Part shown: piece by piece, positions 16,545 to 25,509 of the stretch
Numbering within the stretch: the first letter of the stretch is position 1
Layout: every line of letters starts with the position of its first letter
Assembly: GCA_964409505.1 (NCBI GenBank)
Contig: CAYPDK010000008.1
Location: forward strand, 41,888 to 105,887
DNA: 64,000 bases
From: JADHZC01 sp964409505
Lineage (GTDB): Bacteria > Pseudomonadota > Alphaproteobacteria > Rickettsiales > Rickettsiaceae
Reading direction: 5' to 3'
Program-made: the position numbers and the translations under genes
The notes under the pieces: model-generated
What the model saw: only the letters and a program-made list of their open reading frames with translations
Told to the model about the DNA's origin: nothing
Database searches by the model: none

Positions 16545-19268
16545 TTATTCCTCATCGATTTGAATAGCTAATTCTTCTTCATCCTTAACCAAAGATACTG
16601 AAACAACAGAGCTGCTACTTGCTATATCAAATAATTTCACTCCTGTTGTGAGTCTGCCTGTGACTCTTACCTGGTCTAACTTAGATCTAATCAACTGTCC
16701 TTTATCAGTAATAATCATCAATTGGTCCTTAAAGGAAGCTCTGAGCGTAGTTACAACATTCCCTGTCTTAGAAGTTAAATTCATACTACTAATTCCTACG
16801 CCTCCTCTATGAGTAATTCTGTACTCGTAATTAGAACTAAATTTGCCAATTCCCTTTTCGGCAACAGTAAGAAGGAATTCTTCTTTAGAGGCCATTTCAA
16901 GAATTCTATCCTCTGATAAAATATTTAATTTTTTATTTTGAGACTTCAATGTGGCTACAAGACTATTATCAATATTAAGCTGTAACCGGTCTTTTAAAGA
17001 AATGGATAAATAACTATCTTTTTCAGAAGATGAAAATTGGTTACCCCTGATAACATCCATAGAAACAGTAACGTCTTTTTGAGCAATTTTAATGCCTCTT
17101 ACACCTTTAGAACTTCTAGACTTTACAACCCTTATTTTATTCAAAGGAAAATGTATTAACTTTCCCTTTTTTGTAGATAGAATAACATTATCTTCCTCAC
17201 AAGCAATATTTACATTAACAAGATGCTCTCCCTGACCTAGCATAATTGCCATTTTACCCTTTGAGGGTACATTTACAAAATCCTCTACAAGATGTCTTTT
17301 GATAAAGCCACTTGAGAGCAAAAATACAAGATAAAGATTCTGTTGTACTTGCTGCTCTTCAGTAAGGCTCATGATATTGGTAACCTTTTCGTCTGGTTTG
17401 AAGAAAGGTAACAAATTAATAATATATTTTCCTCTACTTTGAGGATTTCCATAAGGAATTTTATAAATATCGAGACTATATACTCTACCAAAGTTAGAAA
17501 AAATCAACAATTTTGTATGGCTATTTGCAACAAGTATCTCTTTAATAAAATCCTCTTCCTTCATATTAAGACCAATTCTTCCCTTGCCACCACGATTTTG
17601 AGATCTATAAAGACTAAGATCAACCCTTTTAATATATCCACTTTGGGTAATAGTAACAAGGACATCCTTATTAGGAATAAGGTCTTTAATATTTTCTTCA
17701 AAATCTTGTTCAATGATCTCAGTACGCCTAGGAGAGCTAAATTTCTCTTTAATCTCTAACAATTCACCTTTAAGTATTTTGAGTAATTCAAATCTAGAAC
17801 CTAGGATTTTTAGATAAAACTCTATTTCTTCCTTAAGTTCTGAGAGTTCTTGACTTATTTTATCTTTTTCAAGCAGTGTCAAACGCTGTAATTTAATGTC
17901 TAAAATACCCTGTGCCTGCGCCTCTGTAAGAGTAATGTATTTTTGATCTTCTATCTGCACATTTTCCTCAATAATTTTAATAAGGTCACTAACTTCTGCA
18001 CAATTCCATTTTTTATTCATTAAATTTTTTTTTGCCTCATGAGAGTTAAGAGAATTACGTATAGTGCTAATTATCTCATCAATGTTAATAACAGCAATCA
18101 TAACGCCTATAAGTAAATGAGATTTTTTTCTAGCTCTGTTAAGTAAAAAAACACTCCTATTAGTAATAACTTCTTCTCTGAACTCAATGAAAGACTTAAT
18201 AATATATTTCAGATTCATAACCTTTGGAACAGACTTATCAAGGGCAAGCATTATGATTCCAAAGCTAGTTTGTAAACTAGTATATGAATAGAGCTGATTT
18301 AATAAAAGTTTAAACATCGCATCTTTTTTTAATTCTATAACAATTCTAATGCCTTCCTTATTTGATTCGTCTCTAATATCACTTATAGAATCAATTTTTT
18401 TCTCTCTAACCAATGCAACAATTTTATCAATTAGCTTTGTTTTATTAACAGCATAAGGTATTTCTGTTATCACAAGCAAAGTTTTCTTTTTTTCTTCGAC
18501 TTCTTCAACAACGTGTCTTCCTCTTGAAATAATACTTCCTCTACCCGTAAGATAAGCCGACTTAATGCCTGAAGTTCCGAGTATAACTCCTCCTGTAGGA
18601 AAATCTGGTCCTTTAACAAAAGTCAATAATTCTTCAATAGATATAGAATCATCATCAATATAAGCACAGCAAGCATCAATAATCTCTCCCATGTTATGGG
18701 GAGGTATATTAGTAGCCATTCCAACAGCAATTCCGCTACTTCCGTTAATAAGTAAATTAGGAAAACTAGAAGGAAGTACATCAGGTTCCTGCTCAGAATT
18801 ATCATAATTTGGACTAAATTTTACTGTATCTTTTTCAATATCCTCAAGCATTGAATGGCTAATTTTAGCAAGTCTTGATTCAGTATAACGCATAGCGGCT
18901 GCCTTATCTCCATCAATAGAACCAAAATTTCCCTGTCCATCTACTAACGGCACCTGCAAAGCAAAACTTTGTGCCATTCTAACAAGCGAATCATAAATAG
19001 CTACATCTCCATGAGGATGGTACTTACCAATAACATCCCCAACAATACGAGCAGATTTTCTATATGGTTTATTAAAATTATATCCACCCTCGTGCATAGA
19101 ATATAAAATTCTTCTATGTACAGGCTTTAAACCATCCCTTAAATCTGGAATAGCTCTACTTACAATAACACTCATAGCATAATCCATATATGATCGCTTC
19201 ATTTCTTCTTCAATCGATATGGAAATCAAATTCTGATCTTTATTACCTAGATCTTGATCTATAGACAT
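16545..19268 (-). CDS. gyrA: DNA gyrase subunit A
   Basis: 907-aa DNA-cleaving subunit of gyrase. The catalytic Tyr is at about residue 128 (AMRYTESRL), the breakage-reunion domain spans about 30-520, and the C-terminal beta-pinwheel has a GyrA box reading QNRGGKG near 565 (Escherichia coli QRRGGKG). In the quinolone-resistance region the sequence is HPHGDVAIYD, so the residue equivalent to E. coli Ser83 is valine (codon at 19002-19004) while Asp87 is kept. The C-terminal tail is acidic (ending QIDEE). It follows lysS by 30 nt and precedes holA by 16 nt. Confidence 0.97.
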   Translation of the reverse strand: MSIDQDLGNKDQNLISISIEEEMKRSYMDYAMSVIVSRAIPDLRDGLKPVHRRILYSMHEGGYNFNKPYRKSARIVGDVIGKYHPHGDVAIYDSLVRMAQSFALQVPLVDGQGNFGSIDGDKAAAMRYTESRLAKISHSMLEDIEKDTVKFSPNYDNSEQEPDVLPSSFPNLLINGSSGIAVGMATNIPPHNMGEIIDACCAYIDDDSISIEELLTFVKGPDFPTGGVILGTSGIKSAYLTGRGSIISRGRHVVEEVEEKKKTLLVITEIPYAVNKTKLIDKIVALVREKKIDSISDIRDESNKEGIRIVIELKKDAMFKLLLNQLYSYTSLQTSFGIIMLALDKSVPKVMNLKYIIKSFIEFREEVITNRSVFLLNRARKKSHLLIGVMIAVINIDEIISTIRNSLNSHEAKKNLMNKKWNCAEVSDLIKIIEENVQIEDQKYITLTEAQAQGILDIKLQRLTLLEKDKISQELSELKEEIEFYLKILGSRFELLKILKGELLEIKEKFSSPRRTEIIEQDFEENIKDLIPNKDVLVTITQSGYIKRVDLSLYRSQNRGGKGRIGLNMKEEDFIKEILVANSHTKLLIFSNFGRVYSLDIYKIPYGNPQSRGKYIINLLPFFKPDEKVTNIMSLTEEQQVQQNLYLVFLLSSGFIKRHLVEDFVNVPSKGKMAIMLGQGEHLVNVNIACEEDNVILSTKKGKLIHFPLNKIRVVKSRSSKGVRGIKIAQKDVTVSMDVIRGNQFSSSEKDSYLSISLKDRLQLNIDNSLVATLKSQNKKLNILSEDRILEMASKEEFLLTVAEKGIGKFSSNYEYRITHRGGVGISSMNLTSKTGNVVTTLRASFKDQLMIITDKGQLIRSKLDQVRVTGRLTTGVKLFDIASSSSVVSVSLVKDEEELAIQIDEE

Positions 19269-19298
19269 AATTCGTATATTTTACCGTATATTTTACAT

Positions 19299-20882
19299 TT
19301 AAATAATTAACTCATTTGCACCATCTATTGTAGATTGTATTAAAGCTCTTGTCCTATTACATCCCAAGAGTTTTATAAAAGAGCCCATTCTTGGACCATG
19401 TTCTTGCCCTAGTAATATTTTATACAGATCTCTAAAATAGTCATTAAGATTTTTATAATCACTCTCAACCCCTATTTTATAAATCATTCTTTGTATGTCT
19501 ACAGCGGCAGCGTCTTGGCCTATTTTGCTTAATTCTGAAACTATTTTTGTCAATAGAATTTTTTGCTTTTCGTTAGGTTTTAGGTAATTTTTACTTTTTT
19601 GAACAATATCCCTATAATACAGGATAGCGTAGTTTATCATGGAGATAATGTATTCCTTAGTCTTTGTATCTTCGATTAGGTGATATTGACGAACAAATTT
19701 CCAAATAAATTCTTGATCGAACACATTACAAGTAGAAATAAGATTGATCAAAAGAGTAAAATTAATATCTCGACAATTGATTCTTGGTACATTACCTTTA
19801 TGTATATGAAATAAGGGATTTTCCATTTTTTTAAGGGGATCTTCTGTAGAAAAATATTTTTGATTCCATACGAGATACTCATCCATATATTTAGGAACTA
19901 CACTCCAATCCATTTTTTTCGCTTTTTTTGGAGAATGATAAATAAATAAAGAGATCGCATCAACAGAGCAATATTTTATCAAATCTTCAAAAGCTATACT
20001 GTTTCCTTTTGATTTAGAAATTTTTGCTCCGGCATGATCCAGAAAAAGCTCATAGAAAAATTGTACAGGGGGTTTTCCTCCTAAAATAGAGCATATATCA
20101 TTGTAAATACCGGAGTTTGGGAGATGTTCTTTACCATAAATTTCAAAATCTATATCAAGACACGCCCAGCGCATAGCAAAATCAGGTTTCCATTGTAATT
20201 TACAATTTCCTCCTAATATTGAAATTTCAACTAAGTTGGAGTCATCAGCTCTGTAAAAGATACTATTATTCTTAAGGTCAATCTTTTCCACAGGTACTTG
20301 AAGTACTTTTCCGGATTTTTTACAAATAGGCATAAAAGGAGAATAGCTTTCTTTTCTTTCAGGACCTAAAGTAGGAAGAACAACATTTTTAATCTTTTCA
20401 TAATTTTGTAACACTTTAATGAGAAACTCGTCAAATTTACCAGATCTGTAAAAATCAGTTGCACTATAAAAGACATATTCAAATCCAAAATAATCTAGAA
20501 AGCTTCGAAGTTTTTTATTCATATATTCTCCAAAACTACTTTCCTTTTGAAATGGGTCTTCGATAGAAGTAAGACTTGTTCCAAGACATTTTTTCAAATT
20601 ATCTCTATTAGGTACATTATCAGGCACAGATCTTAAGGCATCAAAATCATCTGAAAAACAGATAAGTTTTGTTGGAAAATCAGAAATTTTTTTAAAAGCT
20701 TCCATAACCATAGTAGTCCTTAAGACTTCTGCAAAAGTCCCTATATGAGGAAGACCCGATGGACCATATCCAGTCTCAAAAGCAACATATCCCTTATCAG
20801 GTAATTTTCCTCCGAGGTAGGCTAAAATTTTATTAGCCTCAATAAAGGGCCAAGAATTAATATTTTGTGTATCAGTCAACAT
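19299..20882 (-). CDS. lysS: Lysyl-tRNA synthetase, class I
   Basis: Archaeal-type class I LysRS of the kind used by many Alphaproteobacteria including Rickettsiales, about 527 aa from the chosen start. The HIGH-equivalent is GPSGLPHIGT near residue 35 and the KMSKS-equivalent is KISKSKGNS near 280-290. The frame is open to an ATG at 20915, but the family usually begins shortly before the SWPF stretch, so the internal ATG at 20882 (MLTDTQN) is more likely. No strong ribosome-binding site settles this. The upstream region to 21065 is a divergent promoter region shared with the dsbB-like gene. Confidence 0.93.
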   Translation of the reverse strand: MLTDTQNINSWPFIEANKILAYLGGKLPDKGYVAFETGYGPSGLPHIGTFAEVLRTTMVMEAFKKISDFPTKLICFSDDFDALRSVPDNVPNRDNLKKCLGTSLTSIEDPFQKESSFGEYMNKKLRSFLDYFGFEYVFYSATDFYRSGKFDEFLIKVLQNYEKIKNVVLPTLGPERKESYSPFMPICKKSGKVLQVPVEKIDLKNNSIFYRADDSNLVEISILGGNCKLQWKPDFAMRWACLDIDFEIYGKEHLPNSGIYNDICSILGGKPPVQFFYELFLDHAGAKISKSKGNSIAFEDLIKYCSVDAISLFIYHSPKKAKKMDWSVVPKYMDEYLVWNQKYFSTEDPLKKMENPLFHIHKGNVPRINCRDINFTLLINLISTCNVFDQEFIWKFVRQYHLIEDTKTKEYIISMINYAILYYRDIVQKSKNYLKPNEKQKILLTKIVSELSKIGQDAAAVDIQRMIYKIGVESDYKNLNDYFRDLYKILLGQEHGPRMGSFIKLLGCNRTRALIQSTIDGANELII

Positions 20883-20972
20883 ACTACAACAATAATCATT
20901 AAAAGATAAAATCAATACTTTCTATAACATCTAAAATATACTACAATTTAGATCATTCACAATATTCATTTA

Positions 20973-20992
20973 ATGATATATTGAAATATCAT
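20973..20992. repeat. Inverted repeat in the lysS/dsbB divergent intergenic region
   Basis: Perfect 7-bp arms ATGATAT (20973-20979) and ATATCAT (20986-20992) are separated by six bases, within the 183-bp region between two divergently transcribed genes. The site could be an operator for a dimeric regulator or simply AT-rich chance symmetry. Confidence 0.4.
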
Positions 20993-21065
20993 TTCATGAT
21001 AGGGTAAATTATTGTAATTAACCTCTTTTATTGAAAACTTTAAACTTAACATTTCAATAGAAATT

Positions 21066-21644
21066 ATGTCTTTAATTTTTAAGCTTAAGCTATTTTATGC
21101 TTCAACAATTTTGTTATGTACAATAATTTTCGCTAGCGTATTTTATGTAGAATACATAATGGAATTTACTATATGTTCTATCTGTGTTTTTGAGAGATTT
21201 TCATACCTATTAACATTAGTATTTGCTTCTCAGATATATGTAAAGCATTTCAACAACATAAATTTTTCAAGAAAATCAATAACGTCAATGTTTTATCATG
21301 TTATAAGATACAATCAAATTGTGTGCGTAATAATGATTGCATCTATTTTGATAGCATCTTATCATACAGCTCTTGAAAGGGGTATTCTACAAGAAGAATT
21401 CCTCTGCGTACATGAAAGAATTATAAATACGGTCAATATCTCCAAGGAAGATTTTATAAATAGAACGCTAAATCAAAAAATGGCTCCATGTGATATATCT
21501 CCTCTTAAGATTCAGAACGTTTCTCTCACAGAGCTAAATCTACTAGCAAGTATACTTATATATATTGCGTATATGGCAACTAATTTTTATATAAAAGAAA
21601 AATTTTTCAATCCAAGTTGTATATGCAAAGAAAAACAAAATTAA
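21066..21644 (+). CDS. dsbB: DsbB-like disulfide bond formation protein
   Basis: 192-aa inner-membrane protein with four predicted helices. The first periplasmic cysteine pair is in TICSICVFERFSY near 36-48, the DsbB CxxC(x)xxR pattern. A second loop carries FLCVHE near 115 and APCDIS near 144, fitting the second redox pair. The phrase HTALERGILQEEFLC resembles the DsbB stretch YHxGxExG. It would reoxidise the DsbA-like protein encoded 0.8 kb downstream, passing electrons to quinone. It is separated by 16 nt from coq7. Confidence 0.82.
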   Translation: MSLIFKLKLFYASTILLCTIIFASVFYVEYIMEFTICSICVFERFSYLLTLVFASQIYVKHFNNINFSRKSITSMFYHVIRYNQIVCVIMIASILIASYHTALERGILQEEFLCVHERIINTVNISKEDFINRTLNQKMAPCDISPLKIQNVSLTELNLLASILIYIAYMATNFYIKEKFFNPSCICKEKQN

Positions 21645-21660
21645 TTAAACAAAAAAAGCT

Positions 21661-22197
21661 ATGTTAAAACCGTTTTTTGAGAATAAAAAAAAAATAGAAG
21701 AAATAATAAGAGTAAATCACGCAGGAGAACTAGGAGCTAAAAAAATATACGAAGGCCAATTGTCAACAATATCGAAGGAATATAAAGAGTTAATTCAAGA
21801 AATGCTCGATCAAGAATTAGTGCATCTAAAATATTTTGAAAACCAAATTTTAACAAAAAATATACGACCATCTGCACTAATATTTGCATGGAATATAGTA
21901 GGTACTCTTGTAGGGAAATTAAGTGCAAAGCTAGGAATAAAAAAGGCTATGATCATAACAGAGGCAGTAGAACAAGTAATAGAGAGGCACTACCAAGACC
22001 AGATAGATTTCTTAGAACAAACAAATTATAAAGATCAAGATCTATTAAATAACATAAAAAAATTTCAAAAAGACGAGCAAGAGCACAAACATATAGCTAT
22101 GGAATTTGATTCAAATCTAAGCTTTATAGATAAAACTCTCTTTACTATAACAAGTAATTTGTGCAAATTAGCTATATTTATCAGTAAAAAGATATAA
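21661..22197 (+). CDS. coq7: Ubiquinone biosynthesis hydroxylase Coq7
   Basis: 178-aa di-iron carboxylate protein that hydroxylates demethoxyubiquinone late in ubiquinone synthesis. The metal-binding residues appear as VNHAGELGAKK near 20-30, DQELVHLKYFE near 50-60, VEQVIERHYQDQ near 100-111 and DEQEHKHIA near 138-146, the pair of E...ExxH patterns of the family. It sits between the dsbB-like and dsbA-like genes. With ubiA in the same window it shows that ubiquinone is made, consuming isoprenoid from the mevalonate pathway. Confidence 0.95.
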   Translation: MLKPFFENKKKIEEIIRVNHAGELGAKKIYEGQLSTISKEYKELIQEMLDQELVHLKYFENQILTKNIRPSALIFAWNIVGTLVGKLSAKLGIKKAMIITEAVEQVIERHYQDQIDFLEQTNYKDQDLLNNIKKFQKDEQEHKHIAMEFDSNLSFIDKTLFTITSNLCKLAIFISKKI

Positions 22198-22379
22198 AAG
22201 CGAAAAATATCTTTCATTACTACTAAAAGCTTTTGCATTAAAAACACAAAAATTCACTCACAAGCATATGCAATAACATAATAGGACAAATATGGTAGGA
22301 AATTTATCTTGTCAATAAAGAATATTTTTGATACAACATAAATATTCTTAAACGACATTTTCTTTTTAAAAAGGGAATT

Positions 22380-22394
22380 TTAACTAGTTGTTAA
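22380..22394. promoter_or_regulatory. Candidate CtrA box (TTAA-N7-TTAA) before the dsbA-like gene
   Basis: TTAA at 22380-22383 and TTAA at 22391-22394 are separated by exactly seven bases, the full Caulobacter-type CtrA recognition pattern. It lies about 60 bp before the dsbA-like start and just upstream of a TTGACA at 22410-22415 that could be a -35 element. CtrA is encoded in this window. In such AT-rich DNA the match may be coincidental. Confidence 0.3.
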
Positions 22395-22409
22395 TCAATG
22401 CTTGATAAC

Positions 22410-22439
22410 TTGACATAAAGCAGTCTGATTAAGTTTAGT
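22410..22439 (+). promoter_or_regulatory. Possible sigma-70 promoter of the dsbA-like gene
   Basis: A perfect -35 hexamer TTGACA (22410-22415) is followed after 18 bases by TTTAGT (22434-22439), a weak -10. Transcription would start some 10 bp before the ATG at 22454, giving a nearly leaderless message, so the -10 assignment is unsure. Confidence 0.3.
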
Positions 22440-22453
22440 TTATTTAGTTTTCA

Positions 22454-23200
22454 ATGATATTTAAAATACTTTGTAAATCAATTTTTTTAGCGATTTTACT
22501 ATTTAGTGTTTGTGATAGCAAAGGAGCTGATAGAAAAAATAATAAGAAAGAATCTTCCTCCAAGCGCACTGCATATAAGGCTAACATATCCACAAATGAC
22601 ATATCTACTGAAAAATATGAAAAAAATATTCAAGGTTCTTCAAGTATATATTTATCAAATTCACTACTACAAGTTAAACCATATGATTTTATATTAGGCA
22701 AAAAAAATTCTAAAGTAAACATAATTTCATATCTTTCTCCTACTTGTTTTGCGTGTGCTATGTTTCATAAACGTATATTTCCAGTAATAAAGAGCAAATA
22801 TATAGACACTAACAAAGTTTTATATATCTCAAGGGAGATCATAGCTTCAAGACAAGATTTTTATGCAGCTATTTTAGCAAGATGTAAAAATTCAACTGAT
22901 GCTTATTTTAAATACCTAAATATATTGTTCAATAAGCAGTCAACTTGGGCCTATAGTAAAAATTATTATTCCATATTGTCTAATATAGGAGCTGCTTCTG
23001 ATATGTCTCAAAATCAGTATGATTCATGTCTTAATTCAAAAGAATTAAAGAATCTTTTGCTATCTTATAGTTATGATTTAACCCAGAAATACAACATAAA
23101 ACATACCCCTGTCATTTTAATTAACGGAGAATTAATAAGGCCAGATCTGACTATTATAACTCAAAAAATAGACAAACTACTCTCAGATACTCACTCCTAA
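22454..23200 (+). CDS. DsbA-family periplasmic thiol-disulfide oxidoreductase
   Basis: 248-aa protein with an N-terminal signal peptide (hydrophobic stretch of about 18 residues ending near CDSKGADRK; it may be a lipoprotein-like Cys), a low-complexity linker of about 45 residues rich in Ser, Lys and Asn, then a DsbA-like thioredoxin fold. The active site is CFAC in LSPTCFACAMFHKRIFP near 93-105, followed by the cis-Pro loop HTPVILINGEL near 222. It resembles the rickettsial DsbA group with the single-domain DSBA-like thioredoxin fold. It probably works with the DsbB-like protein upstream to form disulfides in secreted and outer-membrane proteins. Confidence 0.85.
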   Translation: MIFKILCKSIFLAILLFSVCDSKGADRKNNKKESSSKRTAYKANISTNDISTEKYEKNIQGSSSIYLSNSLLQVKPYDFILGKKNSKVNIISYLSPTCFACAMFHKRIFPVIKSKYIDTNKVLYISREIIASRQDFYAAILARCKNSTDAYFKYLNILFNKQSTWAYSKNYYSILSNIGAASDMSQNQYDSCLNSKELKNLLLSYSYDLTQKYNIKHTPVILINGELIRPDLTIITQKIDKLLSDTHS

Positions 23201-23307
23201 AAAAATTTACTCGAATATAGACAACATAATTGAAAAAAATGTGAATTTGTCTACAATTAAAATGTGATGCTTATTTAATTAATATAAAATGTGTTCGAAA
23301 TTTTTAT

Positions 23308-24030
23308 ATGCTTGATGTATTTGAACAATTTAATATAGTTAAAATATTTGATATCGTTTTTTTTGAAAAATATGATATAAGCTTTACCAACTCGGCTCTT
23401 GCAATGTTGTTGGTATTGTTTATACTTGGGTTTTATTTTAATTTTGCACTGAAAAATTTATCTATTATTCCAACAAGAGTTCAAGTTAGTATAGAGCTAA
23501 TATATAACCTAGTTTATAATTCTATAAACTCAGAAAAATACTCTAGAACTTTTATAAATCTTATTTTAACAAATTTTCTCTTCATACTGTCATCAAATTT
23601 ATTGGGTAATACACCATATAGCTTTACAATCACAAGCCATATCTCAGTTACGATTTTTATCTCTAGCCTATTTTTTATCTTTGTTACATTTTTTGCTCTT
23701 AAAACAAAAGGTAAGGAGTTTTTCAGAATATTCTTACCACCACAAATTCCTGTAATATTAATGCCCTTAGTAGGTATTATAGAAGTAATTTCTTTTCTCT
23801 CAAAACCACTTATTCTTTCCTTGAGGCTAAGCATTAACATGATTGCTGGACACATAATGATTAAACTTGTTGCATATTTAATCAAAATTGTATCAATATA
23901 TGTAAAAGTTTTAGCTATTCCTGGATTTTCAATTATTATATTATTTGAGGTTTTTATCTCAATACTACAAGCGTATATTTTTATGCTATTGTCATGTACA
24001 TATCTAAATGATATATTGGAAAGTCATTAA
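23308..24030 (+). CDS. atpB: ATP synthase F0 subunit a
   Basis: 240-aa polytopic membrane protein forming the proton half-channels of F0. The family's conserved helix with essential arginine is visible as KPLILSLRLSINMIAGH near 170-186 (Arg in LSLRLS), and the end has QAYIFMLLSCTYLND, typical of subunit a. It starts the F0 cluster a-c-b'-b. The F1 genes are not in this window, as is usual for Rickettsiales and other Alphaproteobacteria, where F0 and F1 are split. An inverted repeat (TAGACAA 23218-23224 / TTGTCTA 23247-23253) lies in the 107-bp upstream gap. Confidence 0.95.
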   Translation: MLDVFEQFNIVKIFDIVFFEKYDISFTNSALAMLLVLFILGFYFNFALKNLSIIPTRVQVSIELIYNLVYNSINSEKYSRTFINLILTNFLFILSSNLLGNTPYSFTITSHISVTIFISSLFFIFVTFFALKTKGKEFFRIFLPPQIPVILMPLVGIIEVISFLSKPLILSLRLSINMIAGHIMIKLVAYLIKIVSIYVKVLAIPGFSIIILFEVFISILQAYIFMLLSCTYLNDILESH

Positions 24031-24069
24031 TTTGTACGTAATTTTATTAGTAACAAAGTTAAGGTATAT

Positions 24070-24279
24070 ATGAAGTTTTTAGCTATAGGATTAACAGTAA
24101 TAGGGCTCTCAACTGCAGCTCTGGGAGTCGCGATTATTTTCTCTTCTTTATTAAATGGTATGTCTAGAAATCCTTCCGTGTCGGCAGAGTTACAAAAAAT
24201 AGCAATTATAGGAGCAAGTCTGGTTGAGGCTATGGGCCTATTCTCTTTTATGTTAGCAATTTTGCTGCTTTTTTTGTGA
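24070..24279 (+). CDS. atpE: ATP synthase F0 subunit c
   Basis: 69-aa hairpin of two transmembrane helices joined by the polar loop SRNPS, forming the rotor ring. The ion-binding Glu lies in the second helix (GASLVEAMGLF, about residue 55). The absence of the extra Gln/Ser/Thr ligands typical of sodium-binding rings suggests proton coupling. It is slightly shorter than the usual 75-80 residues. It lies 39 nt after atpB and 26 nt before the b' gene. Confidence 0.96.
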   Translation: MKFLAIGLTVIGLSTAALGVAIIFSSLLNGMSRNPSVSAELQKIAIIGASLVEAMGLFSFMLAILLLFL

Positions 24280-24305
24280 ATATATAATATTTCAAAAATT
24301 TTTTC

Positions 24306-24812
24306 ATGGTTATTCCACAATTTGAAGTCAATACTTTTCTGTCTCAATGGTTTTGGTTGAGCGTTTGTTTTGGGTCTTTATATCTTCTAATTAAGACTCT
24401 CTTTGTTCCAAAACTAGAGTCTGTATTACGATCTCGCAAGGAATCTTTAAAAAAAGAGAACGAATTATCTGAAAAATATCTCCAAATGGCAAAAGAGTTA
24501 GAACTTGAACACTCAAATACTCTAAAAGAGATGCATAATAAAATAGAATCTATGAAAAAAGACTCCTTACAAGAACTACAAGAATATGTTCAAGCAAAAG
24601 CAACTGCTCTGAAAGAAGATGCTATGTTTTTGAAAGATTCCTTAAGTAATGAATTAGATAAGGTAAAAAAAGAGTTAGAGAAAAATGATTTTATATTTTG
24701 TACAAATATTTCTAACGCTATAATAAAGAACATTACAGAATCTAATTCAAATAAAGAAAAAATCAATCAGATCTATAAAGACTTTGATAAAAAATACAAA
24801 GCTACAATATAA
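24306..24812 (+). CDS. atpF': ATP synthase F0 subunit b'
   Basis: 168-aa protein with one N-terminal membrane helix (FWLSVCFGSLYLLIKTLFVPKL, about 16-37) followed by a long charged coiled coil, forming half of the peripheral stalk. By position directly after atpE it is the b' subunit that Alphaproteobacteria carry in addition to b. The pattern IPQFEVNTFLSQWFWL at the start is typical of b'. The stop is two bases before the next start. Confidence 0.9.
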   Translation: MVIPQFEVNTFLSQWFWLSVCFGSLYLLIKTLFVPKLESVLRSRKESLKKENELSEKYLQMAKELELEHSNTLKEMHNKIESMKKDSLQELQEYVQAKATALKEDAMFLKDSLSNELDKVKKELEKNDFIFCTNISNAIIKNITESNSNKEKINQIYKDFDKKYKATI

Positions 24813-24814
24813 TT

Positions 24815-25306
24815 ATGAATTTTATAAATGAAGATTTTTTTATACTTCTCTCTTTTTGCATTTTGATACTCGCTATATATAAACCTGTAAGAAGAATTCT
24901 TCTTGAAACTTTAGATAAGTATATTTCCACAATAAAAAATACCTTTAATAAGAAAGAAAAAGAAAAAAATGATAATCATACATTATTAGAAGACATAAAA
25001 TTTAAATTCTTACATTTAAAGCAATTCCAAGAAGAAAAAATAAAAAATGCAGAGGAATTCAATTTAGTAACTATAAATGAAAAAAAAGATGAAATAGACA
25101 AGATATTCAATGCTAATAGAGCTGATTACCTAACTAAAATAAAATTAGATCATCAAGAATCTATAAAAGCAATATATAAAAAATACATAACTAAATCTGT
25201 AAAAATAGCTAAAATATACCTATTAGAAACTGATTTTAATAATCTTCATGAGGAAGAAATAATAAAAAGATCTCTTGCAAGAATAGAAAATAGCAAAATT
25301 TTGTAA
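24815..25306 (+). CDS. atpF: ATP synthase F0 subunit b
   Basis: 163-aa partner of b' in the peripheral stalk: a short N-terminal membrane helix (FFILLSFCILILAIYKPV, about 7-24) and then a Lys/Glu-rich helical domain. Sequence conservation is low, as usual for b subunits, so the call rests on architecture and on its place at the end of the a-c-b'-b cluster. Confidence 0.85.
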   Translation: MNFINEDFFILLSFCILILAIYKPVRRILLETLDKYISTIKNTFNKKEKEKNDNHTLLEDIKFKFLHLKQFQEEKIKNAEEFNLVTINEKKDEIDKIFNANRADYLTKIKLDHQESIKAIYKKYITKSVKIAKIYLLETDFNNLHEEEIIKRSLARIENSKIL

Positions 25307-25509
25307 AAAAATATTTGATTTATAGAGAAGATTAATATAAAATCAGCTTTCGATGAGACTGAATAGAGGATGTTACTAAGTTAAAAATACGCTCTCAAGC
25401 AGTAGACTTGATTTTAAGGAGGTTTTCCTGAGATGTTTGCTATTTTTGTATAACCTTTATTATGTCATCAAAGCTTATTGTGAAATTAAATACTTAAGGA
25501 TCTGTTATT
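25307..25509. other. Intergenic region between atpF and yajC
   Basis: About 200 bp without a gene. It has two small hairpins close together, TCAAG/CTTGA (around 25396-25412) and AGGA/TCCT just after it, in a locally less AT-rich stretch. I could not match it to tmRNA, SRP RNA, RNase P RNA or 6S RNA. It may be leader sequence of yajC-secD or an unrecognised small RNA. Confidence 0.4.

Noticed and set aside
25307..25509. Possible conserved small RNA (tmRNA, SRP RNA or 6S RNA) between atpF and yajC
   Set aside because: None of the core motifs of these RNAs is present; only two short hairpins are visible.
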